NCBI GenBank assembly: GCA_027311105.1
Contig: DAICZN010000095.1
Location: forward strand, 1-39,800
Source: Gallionella sp.
Lineage (GTDB): Bacteria > Pseudomonadota > Gammaproteobacteria > Burkholderiales > Gallionellaceae
Reading direction: 5' to 3'
Length of the DNA: 39,800 bases
A program made the position numbers and the translations under genes. Each line of letters opens with the position of its first letter. The first letter of the stretch is position 1. This document shows positions 6,762 through 13,300 of the stretch, one piece after another. Below the pieces are notes generated by a model. That model was given only the letters and a program-made list of their open reading frames with translations, was not told the origin of the DNA and ran no database searches.

Positions 6762-9014
6762 ATGAACCCACTACTCGATTTTACCGGTCTGCCGCGTTTT
6801 GCGGAGATCAAACCCGAACATGTCGCTCCCGCGATAGAGCAACTGCTTGCGGAAAACCGTGCTCTCGTTGCGCGCTTGCTGGCCGATAGTGCGCCGCCCC
6901 AACACGGCAGGGTGGAGTCCTCCGGTGAGGGAAGGGCGGCTGGGCGACAGCTCCCGCAAACGGCTGGCTTCGCCAGTAACGTGTCGCAATCGCCACCCAC
7001 CTGGCAGGACTTTGTCGCGCCGATGGAGGATGCCAACGAGCGTTTGTCGCGTGCATGGGGGCCGGTCGGGCACTTGAACGCGGTGATGAACAGTCCCGAA
7101 TTGCGCGAGGCATACAACGCCACATTACCGAAGATCACCCAGTATTACGCCGAGCTCGGCCAGAACCTGGCACTGTTCGACAAGTTCAAGGCCTTGCACA
7201 GCAGCCCGGAATATGCCGGCCTGAGCGCGGCGCGCAAGAAGATCATCGAAAACGAGCTGCGCGATTTCCGCCTCGGCGGCGCCGAGTTGCCGGATGCGCA
7301 GAAGGCGCGTTACCTGCAGATTCAGGAGCGTCTGGCCGAGTTGTCTTCGCGTTTCTCCGACAACCTGCTGGATGCCACCAACGATTTCACGCTGGTCGTC
7401 GAGAACAAGGATGAACTGAGCGGCTTGCCGGATGACGTGCTGCAGGCCGCGCAGGAAGCGGCGCAGGCGGAACATAAAGTCGGCTGGCTGTTTACGTTGA
7501 AAGCGCCGTCCTTTATGCCGGTGATGCAATATGCCGACAGCCGGAAATTGCGCGAGCAAATGTACCGGGCTTACAGCACGCGCGCCAGCGAGTTTGGCAA
7601 ACCCGAGTTCGATAACACCGCGCTGATGGATGAGATCGTCAAACTGCGCGGCGAGGAAGCACGGCTGCTGGGCTTTGCCAACTACGGCGAATTGTCGCTG
7701 GCCAGCAAAATGGCGAACTCGCCGCAGCAGGTGGTTGAGTTCATGCGCGAGCTGGCGCAGCGCGCGCGTCCCTTTGCGGCAAGGGATCTGGCCGAACTGC
7801 GCGCCTTCGCGCGCGACCGGCTGGGCCTGGCCGAATTGCTTGCATGGGATATGAGTTATGCGGGGGAAAAATTGCGCGAGCAGCGTTACGCGTTTTCCGA
7901 ACAGGAGGTGAAGCAATATTTTCCCGAGGACGCGGTGCTGCCCGGCATGTTCAAGTTGGTAGAAACGCTGTATGGCCTGCAGATAAAGTCATCCGACGCC
8001 CCTGTCTGGCATCAGGATGTGCGCTTTTTCGACATCCGCAACCAGCAGGATCAGCTGGTCGGGCAGTTCTATCTCGACCTGTACGCGCGAGACAGCAAGC
8101 GCGGCGGCGCATGGATGGATGACGTGATCGCGCGGCGTCGCACCAGGGCCGGCATCCAGACGCCGGTCGCATACCTGAACTGCAATTTCTCCCCGCCGGT
8201 TGGGGGCGCAACTGTGAGCAGTGACCAGAGTCCCGCGCAGCGGGATGGGAGCGCCCGCGAATCGGTTGCAGCGGCTGCCTCAATGAACGTGAAGAACTTG
8301 CACCCTGACGGCAGACGCCCGGCAACCTTCACGCATGATGAAGTGATCACGCTGTTCCATGAATTCGGCCACGGCCTGCATCACCTGCTCACCGAAGTCG
8401 AAGACCTTGCCGTGTCCGGCATCAACGGGGTGGAATGGGATGCTGTCGAGCTGCCCAGCCAGTTCATGGAGAATTTCTGCTGGGAGTGGGATGTGGTAAA
8501 GGGCATGTCGCGCAATGTGGATAGCGGCCTGCCGTTGCCGCGCGCGCTGTTCGACAAAATGCTCGCCGCGAAGAATTTCCAGAGCGGTTTGCAGACACTG
8601 CGCCAGATCGAATTCTCGATGTTCGACATGCTGATGCACAGCAACTTCGAGGCGGGCGGGGCAAAATCGATATTGCAATTGTTAGACGACGTGCGCGCGG
8701 AAGTGGCGGTGCTGATCCCGCCGGCGTTCCAGCGTTTCCCGCACAGTTTTTCGCACATCTTTTCCGGCGGCTATGCGGCGGGTTATTACAGCTACAAGTG
8801 GGCCGAGGTGCTGTCCGCCGATGCCTACAGCCTGTTCGAGGAGAACGGCGTACTCAATCCCGACGTCGGCGCGCGTTTCCGCAGCGAGATACTGGCGATG
8901 GGAGGCAGCCGCGGCGCGATGCAATCCTTCACCGCCTTCAGGGGCCGCGAACCTGACATGGATGCGCTGTTGCGGCATAACGGTTTGCTCGAAACTTCGC
9001 TGGATGAGAAATGA
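6762..9014 (+). CDS. prlC: Oligopeptidase A (M3 zinc metallopeptidase) with two inserted segments
   Basis: Cytosolic M3-family endopeptidase that degrades short peptides, including cleaved signal peptides. The zinc motif HEFGHGLHH (HExGH) is preceded by FTHDEVITLF and followed by the downstream Glu region NGVEWDAVELPSQFMEN. The C-terminal FSHIFSGGYAAGYYSYKWAEVLSAD is typical. I prefer ATG 6762 (MNPLLDF) over 6756, because OpdA begins similarly and GGAT precedes it. The 750 residues exceed the usual ~680 because of two low-complexity insertions: roughly residues 42-80 and residues 481-520, the latter just upstream of the zinc motif. Both keep the frame. The stop overlaps the next gene by 4 nt (ATGA). 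Confidence 0.95.
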   Translation: MNPLLDFTGLPRFAEIKPEHVAPAIEQLLAENRALVARLLADSAPPQHGRVESSGEGRAAGRQLPQTAGFASNVSQSPPTWQDFVAPMEDANERLSRAWGPVGHLNAVMNSPELREAYNATLPKITQYYAELGQNLALFDKFKALHSSPEYAGLSAARKKIIENELRDFRLGGAELPDAQKARYLQIQERLAELSSRFSDNLLDATNDFTLVVENKDELSGLPDDVLQAAQEAAQAEHKVGWLFTLKAPSFMPVMQYADSRKLREQMYRAYSTRASEFGKPEFDNTALMDEIVKLRGEEARLLGFANYGELSLASKMANSPQQVVEFMRELAQRARPFAARDLAELRAFARDRLGLAELLAWDMSYAGEKLREQRYAFSEQEVKQYFPEDAVLPGMFKLVETLYGLQIKSSDAPVWHQDVRFFDIRNQQDQLVGQFYLDLYARDSKRGGAWMDDVIARRRTRAGIQTPVAYLNCNFSPPVGGATVSSDQSPAQRDGSARESVAAAASMNVKNLHPDGRRPATFTHDEVITLFHEFGHGLHHLLTEVEDLAVSGINGVEWDAVELPSQFMENFCWEWDVVKGMSRNVDSGLPLPRALFDKMLAAKNFQSGLQTLRQIEFSMFDMLMHSNFEAGGAKSILQLLDDVRAEVAVLIPPAFQRFPHSFSHIFSGGYAAGYYSYKWAEVLSADAYSLFEENGVLNPDVGARFRSEILAMGGSRGAMQSFTAFRGREPDMDALLRHNGLLETSLDEK
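6885..6998 (+). repeat. In-frame insertion in prlC containing repeat copy A
   Basis: This stretch interrupts the conserved N-terminal domain of oligopeptidase A with a Ser/Gly/Arg/Gln-rich segment. Bases 6941-6997 align without gaps to 16412-16468 inside amgK: 42 of 57 positions match by hand count. In the last 37 bases, 29 match and all 8 differences are transitions. It contains a small hairpin CTGGC-TTC-GCCAG. prlC is on the plus strand and amgK on the minus strand, so the element is read in opposite senses. Confidence 0.72.
8202..8322 (+). other. Second in-frame insertion in prlC
   Basis: About 120 bases are inserted between the conserved CNFSPPVG and FTHDEVITLFHEFGH segments, where relatives have only a few residues. 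The encoded peptide is Ala/Ser/Arg-rich. The DNA includes a small hairpin CCCGC-GCA-GCGGG. I found no second copy of this one in the window. Confidence 0.6.
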
Positions 9015-9550
9015 GGCGCCTTGCCTGCCTGCTGGCCTGCTTGCTGGTCATGCCTGTCCAGGCAGGGGATATGTTCCGCTGGGTGGATAAGACCGGCAAG
9101 ATGAATTACGGTGATGTCCCTCCCGCGGATGCCAGGGACGTGGAACGCCTGAAGCTTTCCGTGAATTCATCGCAGAGCGAGGATTTGCCCTATGAAACCC
9201 GCCGTGCCCGGGAGAACTTCCCGGTCACGCTGTACGTGGGAAAGGACTGCGGCGAACCCTGTGCCCAGGCAAACAGTTTGCTGGGCAAGCGCGGCATACC
9301 CTACAGCGAAAAATTGCTGCAAACCAGGGAGGATATAGCCGCCTTCAAACAGCTTTCCGGCATAGACAGCGTGGTTCCGGTGCTGCAGGTGGGCAAGGAT
9401 TTCCTGAAAGGTTATGCGGAATCGCAATGGAATACCGAGCTGGATGTCGCGGGCTATCCAAAGACCGCAAGCTACCGTCAGCGCCTTGCTCCCCCGGTGC
9501 AGCCGGTGCCGTTCACGCCGCCGGCCCCGGCCGAACCTGCTGCGCAATGA
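9011..9550 (+). CDS. Exported DUF4124/glutaredoxin-like protein
   Basis: A 179-residue protein starting with a hydrophobic signal sequence that probably ends after PVQA (about residue 18). A DUF4124-type segment follows (GDMFRWVDKTGKMNYGDVPP, about 19-45). After a linker comes a glutaredoxin-like fold with VTLYVGKDCGEPCAQA. The two Cys are spaced CxxxC rather than the standard CxxC, so redox function is uncertain. The later region has a thioredoxin-fold cis-Pro-like VVPVLQVGKDFLKGY. The C-terminus is Pro/Ala-rich. It overlaps prlC upstream and xthA downstream by 4 nt each, so the three genes are probably co-translated. A periplasmic location is inferred. Confidence 0.82.
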   Translation: MRRLACLLACLLVMPVQAGDMFRWVDKTGKMNYGDVPPADARDVERLKLSVNSSQSEDLPYETRRARENFPVTLYVGKDCGEPCAQANSLLGKRGIPYSEKLLQTREDIAAFKQLSGIDSVVPVLQVGKDFLKGYAESQWNTELDVAGYPKTASYRQRLAPPVQPVPFTPPAPAEPAAQ

Positions 9551-10311
9551 AGCTGGCCACCTGGAACGTCAATTCTCTGAAAGTGCGCTTGCCGCATGTG
9601 CTGGATTGGCTCGCCAAGAATCCTGTCGATGTGCTGTGCCTGCAGGAAACCAAACAACAGGACGGGGATTTCCCGCAGGCTGAGTTGCAGGCGGCGGGTT
9701 ACCACAGCGTATTCAGCGGACAGAAAACCTACAACGGCGTGGCGATCCTGAGCCGCGCGCCGGCAAGCGATGTGCAGACGGGCATTCCGGATTTTGTTGA
9801 CGAACAGAAGCGCGTCATCGCGGCCACCTGCAACGATGTGCGCGTTGTGTGCGTGTACGTGCCGAACGGACAGGCCGTCGATTCCGACAAGTATTACTAC
9901 AAACTGGCCTGGCTCAATGCCTTGCGCAACTGGCTGAAGGAAGAGCTGACGCGCCACCCCAAGCTGGTGGTGCTGGGCGACTACAACATCGCGCCGGAAG
10001 ACCGCGACGTGCACGACCCCGTGGTCTGGCAGGGCAACGTGCTGGTCAGCGAAGCTGAACGCATCTATTTTCAGAACCTGATCAAGCTCGGCCTGCGCGA
10101 CAGTTTTCGCCTGTTCGAGCAGGCGGAAAAATCCTTTACCTGGTGGGACTACCGGATGATGGCGTTTCGCCGCAACCACGGTCTGCGCATTGATCATATC
10201 CTGATCAGCGAGCCGCTGGTGGAGCAGTGCAAGAGTTGCGTGATCGACAAGGCGCCGAGAAAATTGGAGCGGCCGTCGGATCATGTGCCGGTGGTGGTGG
10301 AGTTGTCCTAG
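9547..10311 (+). CDS. xthA: Exodeoxyribonuclease III (AP endonuclease family)
   Basis: DNA repair enzyme with AP endonuclease and 3'-5' exonuclease activity. The 254-residue protein has the exonuclease-endonuclease-phosphatase fold signatures: ATWNVNSLKVRLPHVLDWL at the start, LCLQETKQQD (metal-binding Glu), VYVPNGQ, VLGDYNIAPEDRDVHDP (active-site Asp/Asn), FTWWDYR, RIDHILIS and the terminal SDHVPVV with the catalytic His. The start at ATG 9547 overlaps the preceding stop (ATGA); upstream in-frame sequence is not family-like. A repeat element begins right after its stop. Confidence 0.96.
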   Translation: MKLATWNVNSLKVRLPHVLDWLAKNPVDVLCLQETKQQDGDFPQAELQAAGYHSVFSGQKTYNGVAILSRAPASDVQTGIPDFVDEQKRVIAATCNDVRVVCVYVPNGQAVDSDKYYYKLAWLNALRNWLKEELTRHPKLVVLGDYNIAPEDRDVHDPVVWQGNVLVSEAERIYFQNLIKLGLRDSFRLFEQAEKSFTWWDYRMMAFRRNHGLRIDHILISEPLVEQCKSCVIDKAPRKLERPSDHVPVVVELS

Positions 10312-10312
10312 T

Positions 10313-10362
10313 CCGTTCGTCCTGAGTGCTGCGCGCAGCGCAGTGTATCGAAGGATGAATGA
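10313..10362. repeat. Outer left repeat: GTTCGTCCTGAG-type inverted repeat element
   Basis: An imperfect palindrome starting TTCGTCCTGAG and ending ATCGAAGGATGAA, with GCTGCGCGCAGC inside. It belongs to the common proteobacterial intergenic stem-loop type with GTTCG.CCTGAG at one end and TCGAAGG at the other. A related element in inverted orientation lies at 12047-12115. Next to xthA it may also act as a transcription stop. Confidence 0.6.
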
Positions 10363-10364
10363 CA

Positions 10365-10615
10365 AGAAACAAAACTAACACCGCCGGGGGTAGCCCGGCA
10401 GCTAGTCACTTTTTCTTGCGTCGCCAAGAAAAAGTAACCAAAAAGAAGGCGGCCCCGGTTTGCCGCCCCTGCGGGGTGCCCTGCGTTGCTCGTCTGGTCA
10501 GGCTTCCTCATAAACTCGCACGATCCGCTACGCGTCCACGTGCTCAAACATATTCGTCAGAATTCCCTGACAAGCCTGCGCTACTCGGCGGCGCACAGGG
10601 GAAAAGAACACAGAA
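10365..10615 (+). repeat. Inner left inverted repeat (~250 bp dispersed repeat)
   Basis: It begins AACAAAAC-TAACACCGCCGGGGG, includes the A/T-rich dyad CTTTTTCTTG...CAAGAAAAAG at about 10409-10437, and ends with GGCGGCGCACAGGGG and ACACAGAA. The same order of blocks is found as reverse complement at 11745-12010. Conservation is strong over the first ~110 bp and at the far end, and weaker in the middle. Reading frames inside it (rich in Arg, Pro and Cys) are not convincing genes. Repeats of this look occur in many Beta- and Gammaproteobacteria. Confidence 0.75.
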
Positions 10616-10640
10616 GAGTTGTGTGCGCTGTGCGCACGTC

Positions 10641-10668
10641 TTGTTTTGCAGCCAGCATATCGTATGCT
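10641..10668 (+). promoter_or_regulatory. Candidate promoter with dyad for the two-gene cassette
   Basis: TTGTTT (10641-10646) and TATGCT (10663-10668) are 16 nt apart. The -10 is one arm of a perfect dyad AGCATA-TCG-TATGCT (10654-10668). An operator overlapping the promoter would suit self-regulation of a small accessory operon, but this is inferred. Confidence 0.35.
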
Positions 10669-10760
10669 ACGCTGGGCTTTAGAGGATATGGTTGTTGAGG
10701 AGAATGACCGCAGCCAATAGCCGCCTCTCACATTCGCCTTACTTTCGTTATGGAGTTGTT

Positions 10761-10943
10761 ATGAGTGATGATCCAGATGAACTGAGAGCTGAGCAGGCAG
10801 CTCGTCAAAATGACCCAAGGTTTGAGGCAATTGATGTGATTAATGAGATAGAGATTCATCTTCGGTATGGCATTCCGAGCATCAAACTTTTGGGATGGAT
10901 TATCATCGTTTTTCTTGCTCTAATTCTTTGGCGTATTTGGTGA
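10761..10943 (+). CDS. Small tail-anchored membrane protein, cassette gene 1
   Basis: A 60-residue protein I do not recognise. The first two thirds are acidic and polar (starts MSDDPDELRAEQAARQNDPR); the C-terminus is one hydrophobic helix, LLGWIIIVFLALILWRIW, consistent with a tail anchor in the inner membrane. I chose ATG 10761 because GGAG precedes it at 5 nt spacing; in-frame ATG 10704 or TTG 10692 would add a poorly supported extension. The stop overlaps the start of the next gene (TGATG). Base composition is clearly more AT-rich than the flanking genes, suggesting acquisition. Confidence 0.68.
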   Translation: MSDDPDELRAEQAARQNDPRFEAIDVINEIEIHLRYGIPSIKLLGWIIIVFLALILWRIW

Positions 10944-11647
10944 TGGTTTCAGATGGAAGATATGTTGATGATGAAGATAGATTTAAGGAGGATGCTTATC
11001 TAGCGTTAACTTCTCGCTTCACCACTCGTGAAGCTTTTGAGAACTTCTACTCGTCTTTGAACAACTCGGCCACAAAGGATGAGTTTCTTCGCGCCGCATC
11101 TTTTTATCTTTTCATGGTGAAGAATGGAGATTGGCATGTTTCTGTCGAACGCTCAAATCCAATCGTGGATTATTTTACCAATTCCTTCAAGCTGGCCGCA
11201 CTTTTCTCTGTCATTGAAAGCTTGTCAGATAGGCATTACAAGGATTTATTCAATTGGCTAAATGATGAGCCACAGGAATCGATTTTTCCAATTAACGATC
11301 ATGTCTCTCTATCGGCATTAAACGAAAAATATAAAAGTGAGTATGGTTCAATTCGTCGATGCAAAGCGTTCTTCGAAAACCTGCCGCAATGTACGCAGAA
11401 GGTGTTATGCGATTCAATCAAGATAGATGGGCACCCTTTAAAATCGATAAAGAAAGTTGCTGAATTTCTATACGAGATACGTAGCAAATTTGTTCATGAA
11501 GCGCGACTTTTCTCGCAAATTAGCGACGTTGCTGGAACCGTATTATCAATGAGTGGTAACAGGGTTGTACAAACAGAGCTGTCTATTGACGTGTTGTTCC
11601 AAGCCTTCGAGGAGGGACTGTTGGCCTATTTTGGCTACAAATTTTAA
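10943..11647 (+). CDS. HEPN-like hypothetical protein, cassette gene 2
   Basis: A 234-residue protein not recognised as a named family. It is rich in Phe, Ser, Asn and Lys and coded by AT-rich DNA unlike its neighbours. Near the C-terminus, FLYEIRSKFVHEARLF contains R180-x4-H185, the R-x(4-6)-H motif of HEPN-domain RNases, in a setting like ApeA-type HEPN proteins (I-R-x-x-x-V-H). The preceding region looks all-helical. I chose ATG 10943 because it overlaps the upstream TGA (TGATG), implying coupling; the frame is open back to 10895. Pairing with a small membrane protein suggests a defence or toxin-antitoxin role, but that is inference. Confidence 0.68.
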   Translation: MVSDGRYVDDEDRFKEDAYLALTSRFTTREAFENFYSSLNNSATKDEFLRAASFYLFMVKNGDWHVSVERSNPIVDYFTNSFKLAALFSVIESLSDRHYKDLFNWLNDEPQESIFPINDHVSLSALNEKYKSEYGSIRRCKAFFENLPQCTQKVLCDSIKIDGHPLKSIKKVAEFLYEIRSKFVHEARLFSQISDVAGTVLSMSGNRVVQTELSIDVLFQAFEEGLLAYFGYKF

Positions 11648-11690
11648 TAACTAGCTGTCAATAAGGATGACTGGTTTGGGTTGATAACAT

Positions 11691-11721
11691 ACTGATGCCG
11701 CGTTCACGCGGCATCAGTTTT
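11691..11721 (+). terminator. Terminator after the HEPN-like gene
   Basis: A perfect 12-bp stem: ACTGATGCCGCG (11691-11702) and CGCGGCATCAGT (11707-11718), loop TTCA, followed by TTTTG. It closes the cassette transcript before the right-hand repeat. Confidence 0.75.
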
Positions 11722-11744
11722 GAATTGAAGATTTTGAATTTGCA

Positions 11745-12010
11745 TTTCTGTTTTTCATCCCCTGTGCGCCGCCTCGATCAGCCGCAAGGAAGCGGAGGTT
11801 TAGGCGAGCACTGTTCTAGTCCCGCAGTGTGGCGCGGGGTGTGCGCCCTGCCAGGTCGAGTTGCGCAGCCCCGCTTGCTTGCGGCTGATCGGGGGTACCG
11901 CGCAGCGGCGGTAAACCGGGGTCGCCTTTTCTTTGGTTACTTTCTTTTTGGCGAAGCAAAAGAAAGTAGCTTGCTGCCGGGCAACCCCCGGCGGTTTTGT
12001 TTTTGATTTC
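11745..12010 (-). repeat. Inner right inverted repeat (reverse-complement partner of 10365-10615)
   Basis: Read on the minus strand it runs AAAACAAAACCGCCGGGGG, then a dyad built on ACTTTCTTTTG and CAAAAAGAAAGT, then GGCGACCCCGGTTTACCGCC, and it ends GGCGGCGCACAGGGG and AACAGAAA. This matches the block order and much of the sequence of the left copy in opposite orientation. The middle part differs and contains its own dyad, GATCAGCCGCAAG repeated in inverted form at 11776-11788 and 11876-11889. Confidence 0.75.
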
Positions 12011-12046
12011 TGAGTACATCACAGAGCGCCAGCCGCTTTGCGGCGA

Positions 12047-12115
12047 CCCTTCGACATAGCCATTCGACTAGGCTATCAAACGACGATAGCCAAGTCGCTG
12101 GTTATCAGGGCGAAC
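12047..12115. repeat. Outer right repeat, inverted relative to 10313-10362
   Basis: Starts CCCTTCGACATAGCC and ends ATCAGGGCGAAC. Its reverse complement therefore begins GTTCGCCCTGA and ends TCGAAGGG, like the left outer element. It contains two further hairpins, ATAGCC/GGCTAT and GATAGCC/GGTTATC. It ends 24 bp from the ubiH stop codon. Confidence 0.55.
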
Positions 12116-12139
12116 GGCCTGAGTTGCTACGAAACCTGG

Positions 12140-13300
12140 CTAACCATTCGCCCCAAACATCATCCTCTTCGCGACAAACTTCTTCGCAAACGGCAAACAG
12201 TCCAGCGCGGTGAGCGCAACGGCGCGACCCGCGCTGACCAGCGGCAGGTCGTTGGAAAATAATCTCACCAACCCATCGGTAAATCGTATTCCCGCTTCGC
12301 GGTCGGTGCGGCGATCCGAACGGTAGGCTGCGAGCATCGCATCAGTACCCAGTTCTTCCGGCTTGGCATCGAGTATCTCCCGGGCCAGTTCCCACGCATC
12401 GCGCAAGCCCATATTGAAACCCTGCCCGGCGACCGGATGCATGGTTTGCGCCGCGTTGCCGAGCAGCACGGTGTGCGGCATCGGCGACTGCTGAGACGCG
12501 CGCCTCAGGACTAGCGGGAAGCAGCTGCGTTTGCCCACGCTCAGGAATTCCCCGACGCGATCGCCGAAGTGCTGGTGCAGTTCGCGCAAAAATTTCGCGT
12601 CCTCCCATGCCAGCATGTTCTGCGCGGCTTGATGCGGCGCAGTCCATACCAGTTCGTAGCCGTTGCGGAACGGCAGCAGCGCCAGCGGCCCCTGCGGAGT
12701 GAAGCGCTCGAACGCCATGTCTGCTTGCGGTGCGGAACAGGTGATATGGGTGATCAGCGCGCTCTGCCCGTAATCGTGCACGTCAGGCGGAAATTGCTGC
12801 GCCAGCAGTTTGCCGCCGTCGGCGACTACCGCGAGACGTGTGTGCAGGGTACGATCTGCGCCGTCCTGCTGATAGCCGATCACGGCGTGATCTTCCTCGT
12901 TTGTCAATTGAGTGACGCTGGCGCCGTAGATGGATGCAACATTGCTGTGTTGCAGAGCACCGCTCAAGGTATCCTGCAACGACGGGTAGGCCAGCACATA
13001 ACCGAGTTCCGGCACGTTCAGTTCGCCGGCACGCAGCACGGCCCGTCCGAAACTTTGTTTTTGCGAAATGTGTATCGCCCGTATCGGCGAGATACCATGC
13101 AGCGAATTCCACACACCCAGGCGATCCAGCAGCAAACGGCTGCCATAAGACAAGGCCAGTGCGCGGGCATCGCTGCTGGCGGAATCCGCAGGGCGCGCTT
13201 CCAGCACGCAGACTTTCAGTTTGCTGTTACGCAATGCCAGCGCCAGCGCGGCGCCGACCGGGCCACCTCCGATGATTGCTATATCGAACTGTGCGTTCAC
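12140..13300 (-). CDS. ubiH: UbiH-family FAD-dependent ubiquinone biosynthesis hydroxylase
   Basis: Flavoprotein monooxygenase that hydroxylates the ring of a ubiquinone precursor. The 386 residues start with a Rossmann FAD motif, IAIIGGGPVGAALALAL, followed by the family DARALALSYGS. The second FAD motif, LLGNAAQTMHPVAGQGFNMG, has Asn and Gln where other members have GDAAH. As I recall, E. coli UbiH also has GNAAQ there, which favours UbiH over UbiF or UbiI. The start is GTG 13300, overlapping the pepP stop (GTGA); the pepP-ubiH order matches E. coli. It ends beside the repeat cluster, which may serve as its terminator. Confidence 0.87.
   Translation of the reverse strand: MNAQFDIAIIGGGPVGAALALALRNSKLKVCVLEARPADSASSDARALALSYGSRLLLDRLGVWNSLHGISPIRAIHISQKQSFGRAVLRAGELNVPELGYVLAYPSLQDTLSGALQHSNVASIYGASVTQLTNEEDHAVIGYQQDGADRTLHTRLAVVADGGKLLAQQFPPDVHDYGQSALITHITCSAPQADMAFERFTPQGPLALLPFRNGYELVWTAPHQAAQNMLAWEDAKFLRELHQHFGDRVGEFLSVGKRSCFPLVLRRASQQSPMPHTVLLGNAAQTMHPVAGQGFNMGLRDAWELAREILDAKPEELGTDAMLAAYRSDRRTDREAGIRFTDGLVRLFSNDLPLVSAGRAVALTALDCLPFAKKFVAKRMMFGANG

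Noticed and set aside
10365-10615. Small Arg/Pro/Cys-rich reading frames inside the inner repeats
   Set aside because: They follow the repeat sequence, differ in frame and ends between the two copies, and lack good ribosome binding sites.
10616-11744. The cassette as an insertion sequence
   Set aside because: Neither protein resembles a transposase or recombinase, and no short target-site duplication is evident.
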